A stretch of 64,000 nt of DNA, from positions 62,001 through 126,000 of the forward strand of contig OMPR01000008.1 in the NCBI GenBank assembly GCA_900313015.1. The letters are read 5' to 3'. This DNA comes from Rhodobacteraceae bacterium EL53 (lineage in GTDB: Bacteria; Pseudomonadota; Alphaproteobacteria; Rhodobacterales; Rhodobacteraceae). The position numbers and the translations under genes are program-made. Of the stretch, positions 44,978 to 54,702 are shown in pieces (positions within the stretch are counted from its first letter, which is position 1; each line of letters opens with the position of its first letter). The notes below the pieces were generated by a model. The model was not told the DNA's origin, ran no database searches, and saw nothing but the letters and a program-made list of their open reading frames with translations.

Positions 44978-46237
44978 CTAGATGAGCGCTGTGCTTAGGA
45001 TTGGAAAATAGCTCAGCACCAGCAACACCACTGTCACGGCCAACAAAAAGGGCCAGAGGGCGGCAAAGATTGTGAACGGTTTCACGCCTGACATGGCCGA
45101 TGCAATGTATAATCCGACGCCCACAGGTGGGGTGAGCAACCCAAGCACGAGGTTGAGGCTGATGACGACCCCGAATTGGTAGGGGTTGATGTCATAGGTG
45201 TTCATCGCAATTGGCAGTAAGATTGGCGTGATTAGGATCAGGGCGGCGATGCCATCGATCAGCATCCCTACAAACAGCAGACAGACATTGACGATTAACA
45301 AAAACGTAAAGGGATCAGATGTCACAGTGGCAAGGAAGGCGGCCAGTTTCTGCGGCAATTCCTCGTAAATCACCACCCAGCCAAACACATTGGCGGCAGC
45401 AATCATGAAAATAACCAGCGAAGAATTGGTCGCAGTGCGTAAAAACAACTGCCCCAGATCAGCAGGTTTGATTTCACGATAAATACCCCATCCCACGGCC
45501 AAAGCGATAAGGGACGCCACAGCAGCTGATTCCGTTGGCGTTGCTATCCCAAAGAGTATGCCACCGACAATGGCAATTGGTATCAGAAAAGCAGGCAGAG
45601 CATCCCGCAACGCGCGCAGCGCCACTGGGAGCGTCATCCATTCGCCTTTGGGGAAGTCTTTGACGAGCCCAATCAAGGCAATCACGATAAAGAAAGATCC
45701 GGCCATGATCAGGCCCGGGATGATCCCGGCAATGAAAAGATCCCCAATCGGGAGTTGGGCCAAGACGCCGTAGATCACAAACAGCATCGACGGCGGAATG
45801 ACAGGGGCCAGCAATCCCCCCGCCGCAGTGGTTGCAGCGGCAAATCCGGGGTCGTAACCTTCTTTGGTCATGGCGGGCACCATGGCGCGGCTCATCACGG
45901 CAATCTGACTGGCCGCCGATCCGATGATGGCTGCCATGAACATATTGGCCAGCAAGTTGATATAGGCCAACCCACCACGAAACCCTCCGACGAAAACACG
46001 GGCGGCTTGGACCAAGCGTTGGGTCATTCCGCCTTCGTTCATTAACTCCCCTGTCAGTATGAAAAGTGGAATGGCAAGAAGGCCATAATTTTCAACGCCA
46101 GCAAAGGCTTGTTGAGCGAAGCTATCGTACAAAACCGTGTTGCCGCTTTCGTGAATGTACCACAAAGCAGTCAGGGCCAGTACCAGGGCAATCGGCACGG
46201 ATGCAAACAGGAGAACAATAAAAATCAGGGGCGTCAT
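44978..46237 (-). CDS. dctM: TRAP transporter large permease (DctM)
   Basis: A 419-residue, about twelve-helix inner-membrane permease, the transport-competent subunit of a TRAP system. Blocks such as LLAIPLFILTGELMNEGGMT, GLLAPVIPPSMLFVIYGVLA, FGIATPTESAAVASLIALAV and NLVLGLLTPPVGVGLYIASA are diagnostic. Its ATG overlaps the dctQ stop by four bases, so translation is coupled. Last gene of the nbaC-dctP-dctQ-dctM operon. Substrate inferred from operon context to be an aromatic or carboxylic compound of the kynurenine/3-hydroxyanthranilate route. Confidence 0.93.
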   Translation of the reverse strand: MTPLIFIVLLFASVPIALVLALTALWYIHESGNTVLYDSFAQQAFAGVENYGLLAIPLFILTGELMNEGGMTQRLVQAARVFVGGFRGGLAYINLLANMFMAAIIGSAASQIAVMSRAMVPAMTKEGYDPGFAAATTAAGGLLAPVIPPSMLFVIYGVLAQLPIGDLFIAGIIPGLIMAGSFFIVIALIGLVKDFPKGEWMTLPVALRALRDALPAFLIPIAIVGGILFGIATPTESAAVASLIALAVGWGIYREIKPADLGQLFLRTATNSSLVIFMIAAANVFGWVVIYEELPQKLAAFLATVTSDPFTFLLIVNVCLLFVGMLIDGIAALILITPILLPIAMNTYDINPYQFGVVISLNLVLGLLTPPVGVGLYIASAMSGVKPFTIFAALWPFLLAVTVVLLVLSYFPILSTALI

Positions 46238-46776
46238 TCAGCAGCCTCCACTTGGGCGGCATGGCCGGGATGAAACAAGTTGGCAGTGGTGTGCAGCAAG
46301 GCACCAAGGGTAAAGACAGGCATTACCAGCCAGACCCAGACCTTTTTGATGCCCAGCGTGTTCGTCGGTTCGGCATAGATGAAATTGAACGTATTCCCTT
46401 GAAACGCTTTGATGTCCCATCCGGCCTCCATCAACTGCAGGGGCATGAACCAACGCAGGCAAATCCAGACCATCAGGCAGGCGAACATGAAAATGACGAC
46501 ATCTACGCCGCGTTCCATCCAATAGCGGACTGGGGCGGGGACGAATTCATTGACGACGGTAACGGCAATTGTGGATCGGTAGTGAATAGCGGCAGAAGCC
46601 GCCAGAAAACACATCCAGACCATTGCATAAATTGCGGCTTCATCGACCCAATAGATTGCATTGCCCGTTGATCGGGTCACAACATTAAGCAGGATAAGAC
46701 CTGTGATAAGAGCCGCGAAGGTCGCAGCCAAAAAAACTTCGATACGTGCCCAGAGGTGGGAAGCCCGATAAAGCAT
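46234..46776 (-). CDS. dctQ: TRAP transporter small permease (DctQ)
   Basis: A 180-residue, four-helix small subunit. It has the loop TRSTGNAIYWVDEAAIYAMV after helix one and HYRSTIAVTVVNEFVPAPVR, typical DctQ positions. Start MLYRASHLW at 46776 was preferred; a GTG 21 bases upstream (MSDKGRH) is the alternative, and neither has a strong ribosome site. A 13-bp hairpin separates it from dctP, and dctM follows by ATGA overlap. Confidence 0.87.
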   Translation of the reverse strand: MLYRASHLWARIEVFLAATFAALITGLILLNVVTRSTGNAIYWVDEAAIYAMVWMCFLAASAAIHYRSTIAVTVVNEFVPAPVRYWMERGVDVVIFMFACLMVWICLRWFMPLQLMEAGWDIKAFQGNTFNFIYAEPTNTLGIKKVWVWLVMPVFTLGALLHTTANLFHPGHAAQVEAAE

Positions 46777-46796
46777 GTGCCTGCCTTTGTCTGACA

Positions 46797-46829
46797 CACG
46801 ACGGGCCGGATTTCGCCCGGCCCGTCGTG
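46797..46829 (-). other. Intercistronic stem-loop between dctP and dctQ
   Basis: CACGACGGGCCGG (46797-46809) pairs perfectly with CCGGCCCGTCGTG (46817-46829), loop seven bases. There is no T tract on the minus strand, so it is probably a differential-stability or attenuating hairpin between binding protein and permease genes. Confidence 0.65.
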
Positions 46830-46844
46830 CATTGGATGTTTGGA

Positions 46845-48790
<1,946 letters not shown>

Positions 48791-49423
48791 ATGCGACTCA
48801 ATGCCGATTTCACCCAACGTGCCTCTGTTCACTTTGATCAGACAGATTGGGTTCCGTCCCCGGCTGCGGGCGTCGAGCGAAAGATGTTGGATCGAATCGG
48901 CGATGAAGTTGCGCGCGCAACCTCGATTGTTCGGTTTGCGCCGGGCAGTGCGTTTTCAGCTCACACCCATGATGGCGGCGAAGAGTATTTGGTGCTGGAT
49001 GGGGTGTTTCAGGACGAGTTGGGTGATTTTCTCAAGGGTACTTATGTTCGCAATCCGCCAACGTCATCGCATACACCGGCGACGGAACCGGGCGCGATAA
49101 TCTTGGTTAAACTTCATCAGTTTGATCCGGATGACAGAACCGTAGTGCGAAAATCAATGGACGGCGCTGGCATTGTACCCTTGCACCAAGATGCGCATGA
49201 GGACGTGCGCATTGAAAATTGGGCTCCGGGTGCGTCGGTTTCAATCGATGCGCCGGGTGGGATCGAAGTGTTCGTTCTAGACGGAAGCTTTGTTGAAGCC
49301 ACCGAAGAGTTTGCGACTTGGAGCTGGCTTCGACTGCCGCCTAGGTCACAGCTTTTGACCACTGCGGGCGTTGCTGGTGCGCGGGTCTGGATCAAGTCAG
49401 GACATTTATTGGGCATGATTTAA
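48791..49423 (+). CDS. Double-cupin, ChrR-like domain protein
   Basis: A 210-residue cytoplasmic protein with two cupin-like halves. The first contains HTHDGGEEYLVLDGVFQDEL, with H-x-H and E as metal ligands, followed by GTYVRNPPTSSHTP, closely like the cupin domain of the anti-sigma factor ChrR. The second half keeps the fold (GASVSIDAPGGIEVFVLDGS) but lacks the histidines. It has no zinc-binding anti-sigma N-terminus, so it is not ChrR itself. GGAG precedes the ATG by seven bases. Function unknown; a terminator follows. Confidence 0.75.
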   Translation: MRLNADFTQRASVHFDQTDWVPSPAAGVERKMLDRIGDEVARATSIVRFAPGSAFSAHTHDGGEEYLVLDGVFQDELGDFLKGTYVRNPPTSSHTPATEPGAIILVKLHQFDPDDRTVVRKSMDGAGIVPLHQDAHEDVRIENWAPGASVSIDAPGGIEVFVLDGSFVEATEEFATWSWLRLPPRSQLLTTAGVAGARVWIKSGHLLGMI

Positions 49424-49464
49424 CCGCCTTATCTGCACTCGGAACACAGAAAAAATGCTTAAAA

Positions 49465-49488
49465 ATCGGGCGCCTCAGCCCGGTTTTT
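49465..49488 (+). terminator. Rho-independent terminator after the cupin gene
   Basis: CGGGC (49467-49471) pairs with GCCCG (49478-49482) in a short stem, followed by GTTTTTGCGTTTTT. Confidence 0.7.
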
Positions 49489-49582
49489 GCGTTTTTGGCC
49501 AAGTTTTAAAATTTTACCAATTGATAAAAAATTCAAATGTGGCAATCTGGGACGCATAAAAACATATCTCAGGGAGAGAGAG

Positions 49583-50917
49583 ATGGCACAGGGCCAGACA
49601 GCTCCGGGCATTCAGGCCGGGCGGCTATCCAGCGATGAAATTGCCGGAAACTTTGACGACCTTCACCCAGCATATGCCCCTCACGAGGCAGCGGTGGCAG
49701 CGGATCGTTGTTATTTCTGTTATGATGCGCCGTGCGTAACGGCATGTCCCAGCGACATTGATATTCCGCTGTTCATTCGTCAGATAGCAACAGGAACACC
49801 AGAAGCCGCAGCGCGCACGATTTTCGATCAGAACATTCTTGGGGGCATGTGTGCCCGGGTCTGTCCGACCGAAACCTTGTGCGAAGAAGTTTGTGTTCGC
49901 GAAACCGCAGAGGGCAAGCCAGTTGAAATCGGGCGTCTGCAGCGGTTTGCGACTGATACACTGATGACCTCTGGGGTGCATCCGTTTGAACGCGCTGCTG
50001 CGACGGGCAAAACTGTTGCCGTCGTTGGTGCAGGGCCTGCGGGTCTGTCCTGCGCACATCGCCTGGCGATGCTTGGCAATGATGTAGTGATTTATGAGGC
50101 GCGCGCTAAATCGGGCGGCTTGAACGAATTTGGCATCGCCGCTTACAAATCCACCAACAGTTTTGCCGAGCGCGAGGTTGATTGGCTGCTGAAAATCGGC
50201 GGCATTCGTATCGAGACCGGCAAAGCACTGGGTGACGCGCTGACGTTGGACGGGCTAAAGGCCGACCATGATGCGGTGTTCTTGTCGATTGGTCTGACCG
50301 GTGTGAATGCCCTACGCGTTGATGGTGAGGACAAAGATGGTGTGCGGGATGCAGTCGATTTCATCGCCGATCTGCGTCAAGCTGATGATTTGGGGGCGCT
50401 TCCAGTGGGGCGGAACGTTGTTGTGATCGGTGGCGGGATGACCGCGATTGATGCAGCGGTTCAATCCAAATTGCTTGGCTCTGAAAATGTGACGGTTGCC
50501 TATCGGCGTGGACGTGATGCCATGGGTGCAAGTCGGTTCGAACAAGACTTGGCAAGTTCGAAGGGCGTGAAACTGATGTTCAACGTTCAACCCATTGCTG
50601 TGCATGGCAATGGTGCGGCTGCCGAGATAGAGTTGGAATATACCTCTGGCACGGACGGCGAGCTGAGCGGCACAGGAGAAACGATCCGCCTGACGGCAGA
50701 TCAGGTATTCAAAGCGATTGGTCAAACTCTAGAGGGCGCGCCTGATACGGTTGCGTTGGATGGCCGTAAAATCGCTGTTTCGGGTGTGGGCCGGACCTCG
50801 GTTGACGGCGTCTGGGCTGGGGGTGATTGCGCCGCCGGGGGTGATGATCTGACTGTAACGGCCGTGGCCGAAGGTCGTGACGCCGCAATGGATATTCACG
50901 CCAGCCTCAGCGCCTGA
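49583..50917 (+). CDS. preT: NAD-dependent dihydropyrimidine dehydrogenase subunit PreT
   Basis: A 444-residue flavoprotein with the FAD/NAD half of dihydropyrimidine dehydrogenase (PydA-type, small subunit). The N-terminus has the [4Fe-4S] cysteines CYFCYDAPCVTACP and CARVCPTETLCEEVCV. FAD Rossmann VVGAGPAGLSCAHRLAMLG and NAD(P) Rossmann VVVIGGGMTAIDAAVQ follow. It passes electrons to PreA for reduction of uracil and thymine to dihydro forms. The start at 49583 has AGGGAGAGAG just before it. preA follows after 68 bases. Together with pydC and hydA it makes the reductive pyrimidine catabolic route. Confidence 0.94.
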   Translation: MAQGQTAPGIQAGRLSSDEIAGNFDDLHPAYAPHEAAVAADRCYFCYDAPCVTACPSDIDIPLFIRQIATGTPEAAARTIFDQNILGGMCARVCPTETLCEEVCVRETAEGKPVEIGRLQRFATDTLMTSGVHPFERAAATGKTVAVVGAGPAGLSCAHRLAMLGNDVVIYEARAKSGGLNEFGIAAYKSTNSFAEREVDWLLKIGGIRIETGKALGDALTLDGLKADHDAVFLSIGLTGVNALRVDGEDKDGVRDAVDFIADLRQADDLGALPVGRNVVVIGGGMTAIDAAVQSKLLGSENVTVAYRRGRDAMGASRFEQDLASSKGVKLMFNVQPIAVHGNGAAAEIELEYTSGTDGELSGTGETIRLTADQVFKAIGQTLEGAPDTVALDGRKIAVSGVGRTSVDGVWAGGDCAAGGDDLTVTAVAEGRDAAMDIHASLSA

Positions 50918-50985
50918 CGCAGGCTGGAATCTGAATATTTTGGACAAAATGAAGATGCCGGTTGTGCATCAGGGAGGCCGAACAA

Positions 50986-52290
50986 ATGGCTGATTTAACA
51001 ACAAACTTCTTGGGTATCCAAAGCCCAAATCCGTTTTGGTTGGCGTCCGCGCCACCTACCGACAAAGAATACAATGTCCGCCGCGCATTTGAGGCAGGCT
51101 GGGGTGGTGTCGTATGGAAAACACTCGGCGCCGAAGGGCCACCCGTAGTGAACGTGAACGGTCCACGCTATGGTGCGATCTTTGGCGCGGACCGGCGGTT
51201 GCTGGGGCTAAATAACATTGAGCTGATTACGGATCGCCCGCTTGAAACCAATCTGGAAGAGATCACGCGCGTCAAAAAGGATTACCCGGATCGCGCCATC
51301 ATCGTGTCCTTGATGGTTCCCTGTGAAGAGGCGGCCTGGAAAGCCATTCTGCCGCGTGTGATGGAAACCGGCGCTGATGGGATCGAGCTGAATTTTGGCT
51401 GTCCGCATGGCATGGCCGAACGCGGCATGGGGTCTGCTGTGGGGCAGGTGCCGGAGTACATCGAAATGGTAACCCGGTGGTGCAAGGAAAACTATGACAA
51501 GCCGGTCATCGTCAAACTTACACCCAATATCACGGACGTCCGTTTTCCGGCCCGTGCGGCCAAGGCGGGTGGTGCAGACGCAGTCAGCTTGATCAACACG
51601 ATCAACTCTATCACGTCTGTTAATCTTGATGCGATGGCACCCGAGCCGATGATTGGCGACAAGGGCACCCACGGCGGTTATTGCGGTCCGGCGGTCAAGC
51701 CGATTGCGATGAACATGGTGGCGGAAATCTCCCGGTGTCCACAAACAAACGGTCTGCCGATTTCGGCAATTGGCGGCATCACCACATGGCGCGATGCGGC
51801 TGAATTCATGGCGTTGGGGGCTGGCAACGTGCAGGTCTGCACCGCCGCGATGACTTACGGTTTCAAGATCGTCGAAGAGATGATTTCAGGCCTGTCGCAG
51901 TGGATGGATGAAAAGGGCTATACCTCAACCGATGAATTCATCGGTATGGCAACACCCAATGTGACCGATTGGCAATATCTGAACCTGAATGCAATTTCTA
52001 AAGCAGTTATCGATCAGGACGCTTGTATCAAATGCGGCCGCTGTTATGCGGCGTGCGAAGATACCTCGCATCAGGCCATCGATATGTCCGAGGATCGCAC
52101 ATTCACAGTCAACGATGATGAGTGCGTTGCTTGTAACCTGTGCGTGAATGTATGTCCGGTCGACAATTGTATCACCATGGAAACCATGGAACCGGGTCTC
52201 GTTGATCCTCGCACTGGTAAAACGGTGACCGAGGAATACGCCAACTGGACAACCCACCCCAACAATCCTTCGGCGCAAGCGGCTGAATAG
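50986..52290 (+). CDS. preA: NAD-dependent dihydropyrimidine dehydrogenase subunit PreA
   Basis: A 434-residue FMN-binding TIM-barrel subunit that reduces the pyrimidine ring. Signature segments are LASAPPTDKEYNVRRAFEAG, ELNFGCPHGMAERGMGSAVG and the catalytic-loop region GGYCGPAVKPIAMNMV. Two C-terminal [4Fe-4S] sites read CIKCGRCYAACEDTSHQAID and CVACNLCVNVCP. The start MADLTTNFLG at 50986 follows GGGAGG. It is coupled in operon with preT; a terminator shared with rutR follows. Confidence 0.95.
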   Translation: MADLTTNFLGIQSPNPFWLASAPPTDKEYNVRRAFEAGWGGVVWKTLGAEGPPVVNVNGPRYGAIFGADRRLLGLNNIELITDRPLETNLEEITRVKKDYPDRAIIVSLMVPCEEAAWKAILPRVMETGADGIELNFGCPHGMAERGMGSAVGQVPEYIEMVTRWCKENYDKPVIVKLTPNITDVRFPARAAKAGGADAVSLINTINSITSVNLDAMAPEPMIGDKGTHGGYCGPAVKPIAMNMVAEISRCPQTNGLPISAIGGITTWRDAAEFMALGAGNVQVCTAAMTYGFKIVEEMISGLSQWMDEKGYTSTDEFIGMATPNVTDWQYLNLNAISKAVIDQDACIKCGRCYAACEDTSHQAIDMSEDRTFTVNDDECVACNLCVNVCPVDNCITMETMEPGLVDPRTGKTVTEEYANWTTHPNNPSAQAAE

Positions 52291-52311
52291 GCTTACGGCA
52301 AAACTATTTCC

Positions 52312-52343
52312 AAAGGGCGGTGCGTAGGCGTCGCCCTTTTTTT
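52312..52343. terminator. Terminator between preA and the RutR-type gene
   Basis: AAAGGGCG (52312-52319) pairs with CGCCCTTT (52332-52339) followed by a seven-T run. It ends preTA; it also lies at the end of the convergent regulator gene. Confidence 0.8.
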
Positions 52344-52950
52344 ATGGGGTAAGCAGACGTTGGTACAGCGTTTCGACAAAAGCTTCAGCGCCGTCATATG
52401 GGTCTTCGTCACCCAAAATCGCCCGCACCTGAACATCAAAATCGGCATAATGTTGGGTTAACGACCAGACTGAAAACAGCAGATGGTAAGGATGCACTCG
52501 GGCGATTTTCCCTGCCTCCATCCATTTTTCCAGTACAATTTTCTTTTCATCAACCAGCGTTTTCAAATCATGGTTCAGAGCATCGTGAATCCGGGGCGCG
52601 CCTTGGACGATTTCATTGGCGAACAGACGACTTTCCCGTGGGAAATCCCGGCTCATTTGCAGTTTGCGTCGCACATAAGCCATGATCTCGTTCAGTGGGT
52701 CGCCCTCGGCATTCAAGTCGCGCAAAGGGTCTAGCCACGTGTCCATCAATTGGGCAAGCAGGGCGTTGTGCATCTCGATTTTTGACGGGAAATAGTAAAG
52801 CAAATTGGGTTTTGATAACCCGGCCTCGGCCGCGATTTGGTCGACGGTAGCCCCGCGAAACCCGTTGGCAGAGAAGACATTCAACGCAGCCTCAAGGATG
52901 GCAGCGCGGTTTTTTTTCTGAATTCGGGTAGGTGCGCGGTCTTTGGGCAT
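52342..52950 (-). CDS. rutR: TetR family pyrimidine catabolism repressor, RutR-like
   Basis: A 202-residue TetR-family regulator. The DNA-binding domain reads ILEAALNVFSANGFRGATVD and AGLSKPNLLYYFPSKIEMHN; the C-terminal region (DPLRDLNAEGDPLNEIMAYV; SRLFANEIVQGAPRIHDALN) fits RutR, whose ligand is uracil or thymine. It lies between preA and pydC and is divergent from pydC; the intergenic region contains a RutR-type palindrome. Likely it represses pydC-hydA and is released by pyrimidines. Whether it also acts on preTA is not visible. Confidence 0.87.
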   Translation of the reverse strand: MPKDRAPTRIQKKNRAAILEAALNVFSANGFRGATVDQIAAEAGLSKPNLLYYFPSKIEMHNALLAQLMDTWLDPLRDLNAEGDPLNEIMAYVRRKLQMSRDFPRESRLFANEIVQGAPRIHDALNHDLKTLVDEKKIVLEKWMEAGKIARVHPYHLLFSVWSLTQHYADFDVQVRAILGDEDPYDGAEAFVETLYQRLLTP

Positions 52951-53052
52951 TTTTTTGTGCCTACTTTCTTTTCAAACAAGCAATAAAGTTGGGCATTTTC
53001 GTCTTGAGTGGTCGCAATTTCTTGACTGGTGACGAACCCGTGATAGCGTGAG

Positions 53053-53070
53053 TTTGACCAGTTGGTCAAA
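53053..53070 (+). promoter_or_regulatory. RutR-box palindrome upstream of pydC
   Basis: TTTGACCAGTTGGTCAAA is a perfect 8-bp inverted repeat with a two-base centre. It matches the known RutR site TTGACCA-NN-TGGTCAA. It stands 47 bases upstream of the pydC start and 102 bases from the repressor start, so both genes may be controlled. Confidence 0.85.
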
Positions 53071-53117
53071 TCACATACGAAACGCGAGCCAAATCGCGAG
53101 CGACGAAGGGGAAAGAC

Positions 53118-54368
53118 ATGGCGGCGCCAGCACAGAATCTCAGGATCAACGGGGAACGGTTGTGGGACAGTCTGATGGAGATGGCCAAGATTGGCCCCGG
53201 CGTGGCGGGCGGCAACAACCGCCAGACCCTAACCGATGAAGACGGCGAGGGGCGGGCTTTGTTCCAAAGTTGGTGCGAGGCCGCGGGATGCACGATGGGG
53301 TTGGATCAGATGGGCAATATGTTTGCGCGTCGAGAGGGAACCGACCCAGAGGCTCTGCCGGTTTATGTTGGTTCACATCTGGATACGCAACCAACGGGCG
53401 GAAAATATGATGGTGTGCTTGGCGTTCTGAGCGGCTTGGAAGTGCTGCGAACCCTGAATGACTTGGGCATTCGAACAAAGCATCCGATCGTTGTCACCAA
53501 TTTCACCAACGAAGAAGGCACGCGATATGCCCCGGCGATGTTGTCGTCAGGTGTTTTTGCCGGCATTCACACGCAAGATTGGGCTTATGATCGGGAAGAT
53601 GCTGAAGGTAAGAAATTCGGTGATGAGCTAAAACGTATAGGGTGGCGCGGTGAAGAAGAAGTCGGCGCGCGCAAGATGCACGCGTTTTTCGAACTGCACA
53701 TTGAACAGGGTCCGATACTCGAGGCCGAGGGTAAAGACATTGGGATTGTGACACACGGACAGGGGCTGAGCTGGACGCAAGTCACCATAGAAGGCAAGGA
53801 TTCCCATACCGGATCAACTCCAATGCCAATGCGTAAAAACGCGGGACTGGGCATGGCTAAGGTACTGGAAAAGGTGGATGAAATCGCCTGGTCTCATGCG
53901 CCACATGCGGTGGGTGCGGCGGGCCACATTGATGTGTTCCCAAATTCGCGCAATGTGATCCCCGGCAAGGTCGTGTTCACAGTTGATTTCCGGTCGCCTG
54001 ATCTGTCGGTGATCGAGGATATGGAGGCACGGCTGCGTGTCGAGGGACAAAAGATCGCCGATGACATGGGTTTGTCGATCGCCTTTGAAAAGGTTGGTGG
54101 ATTTGACCCTGTTGCCTTTGATGAGGGATGTGTCACTGCCGTGCGCGGCGCCGCTGAACGGCTTGGGTTGTCCCACATGGACTTGATATCCGGGGCCGGT
54201 CACGATGCCTGCTGGATCAACCGTGTCGCGCCTACAGCGATGATCATGTGTCCCTGCGTTGATGGGCTGAGCCACAATGAGGCAGAAGAGATCAGCCCAG
54301 AATGGGCGGCAGCTGGTACAGATGTGTTGTTCCATGCTGTTGTTGAGACGGCGGAAATCGTCGAGTGA
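53118..54368 (+). CDS. Zn-dependent N-carbamoyl-beta-amino-acid amidohydrolase (beta-ureidopropionase type)
   Basis: A 416-residue M20-family amidase. Metal-site blocks are GSHLDTQPTGGKYDGVLGVL (His, Asp), TNEEGTRYAP (Glu-Glu) and FELHIEQGPILEAEGKDIG (His), with a distal VDGLSHNEAEEISPE His. It would hydrolyse N-carbamoyl-beta-alanine or N-carbamoyl-beta-aminoisobutyrate, the third step of reductive pyrimidine degradation (pydC-like). It opens the pydC-orf-hydA operon and has AAGGGGAAAG eight bases before its ATG. Family members also act on N-carbamoyl-L-amino acids and allantoate, but context favours the pyrimidine role. Confidence 0.87.
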   Translation: MAAPAQNLRINGERLWDSLMEMAKIGPGVAGGNNRQTLTDEDGEGRALFQSWCEAAGCTMGLDQMGNMFARREGTDPEALPVYVGSHLDTQPTGGKYDGVLGVLSGLEVLRTLNDLGIRTKHPIVVTNFTNEEGTRYAPAMLSSGVFAGIHTQDWAYDREDAEGKKFGDELKRIGWRGEEEVGARKMHAFFELHIEQGPILEAEGKDIGIVTHGQGLSWTQVTIEGKDSHTGSTPMPMRKNAGLGMAKVLEKVDEIAWSHAPHAVGAAGHIDVFPNSRNVIPGKVVFTVDFRSPDLSVIEDMEARLRVEGQKIADDMGLSIAFEKVGGFDPVAFDEGCVTAVRGAAERLGLSHMDLISGAGHDACWINRVAPTAMIMCPCVDGLSHNEAEEISPEWAAAGTDVLFHAVVETAEIVE

Positions 54369-54685
54369 ACACGGGCGAACTGCGGATCGTTGAACAGATC
54401 AAATCGTTGATTGCGCTTGAGGTTTCGGAGTTTGACGAAACCACTGACGAGGGGGCGGCAACGGTGCGGGCTTTTCGTCAGGCGCTGTGTGAACCGGAAC
54501 AGGTGACGGCCCATTTTAGCGGTGGCGTAACGCAGGACTGCTGGACTGTCACCTATTCAAACGGGGCTTATCGGGTCCTGTTCCTGCCAACGGCAGGGTA
54601 TTTTTCGCTCTGTGTCGAGTCCGAGATCGGACCATTGGATATCGGAGTGCATGGGAAAGCGATCGGCTGCTTCAGTTCGGTCTGA
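54365..54685 (+). CDS. Small protein of unknown function within the pyrimidine degradation operon
   Basis: A 106-residue soluble protein that starts with GTG overlapping the pydC stop by four bases (GTGA) and ends 17 bases before hydA, so it is translationally coupled. It looks like a compact alpha/beta fold: an acidic N-terminal helix (RIVEQIKSLIALEVSEFDET), then several beta-strands in DCWTVTYSNGAYRVLFLPTA and FSLCVESEIGPLDIGVHGKA. Two cysteines (Cys41, Cys61 region) are present; no metal or nucleotide motif is visible. I do not recognise it. The coupling indicates a job in pyrimidine catabolism, possibly as chaperone, subunit or sensor. Confidence 0.75.
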   Translation: MNTGELRIVEQIKSLIALEVSEFDETTDEGAATVRAFRQALCEPEQVTAHFSGGVTQDCWTVTYSNGAYRVLFLPTAGYFSLCVESEIGPLDIGVHGKAIGCFSSV

Positions 54686-54702
54686 GGAAAGGGAGAGAGA
54701 GA

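Noticed and set aside
48791-49423. ChrR anti-sigma factor
   Set aside because: The cupin half matches, but the N-terminal zinc anti-sigma domain and an adjacent ECF sigma gene are missing.
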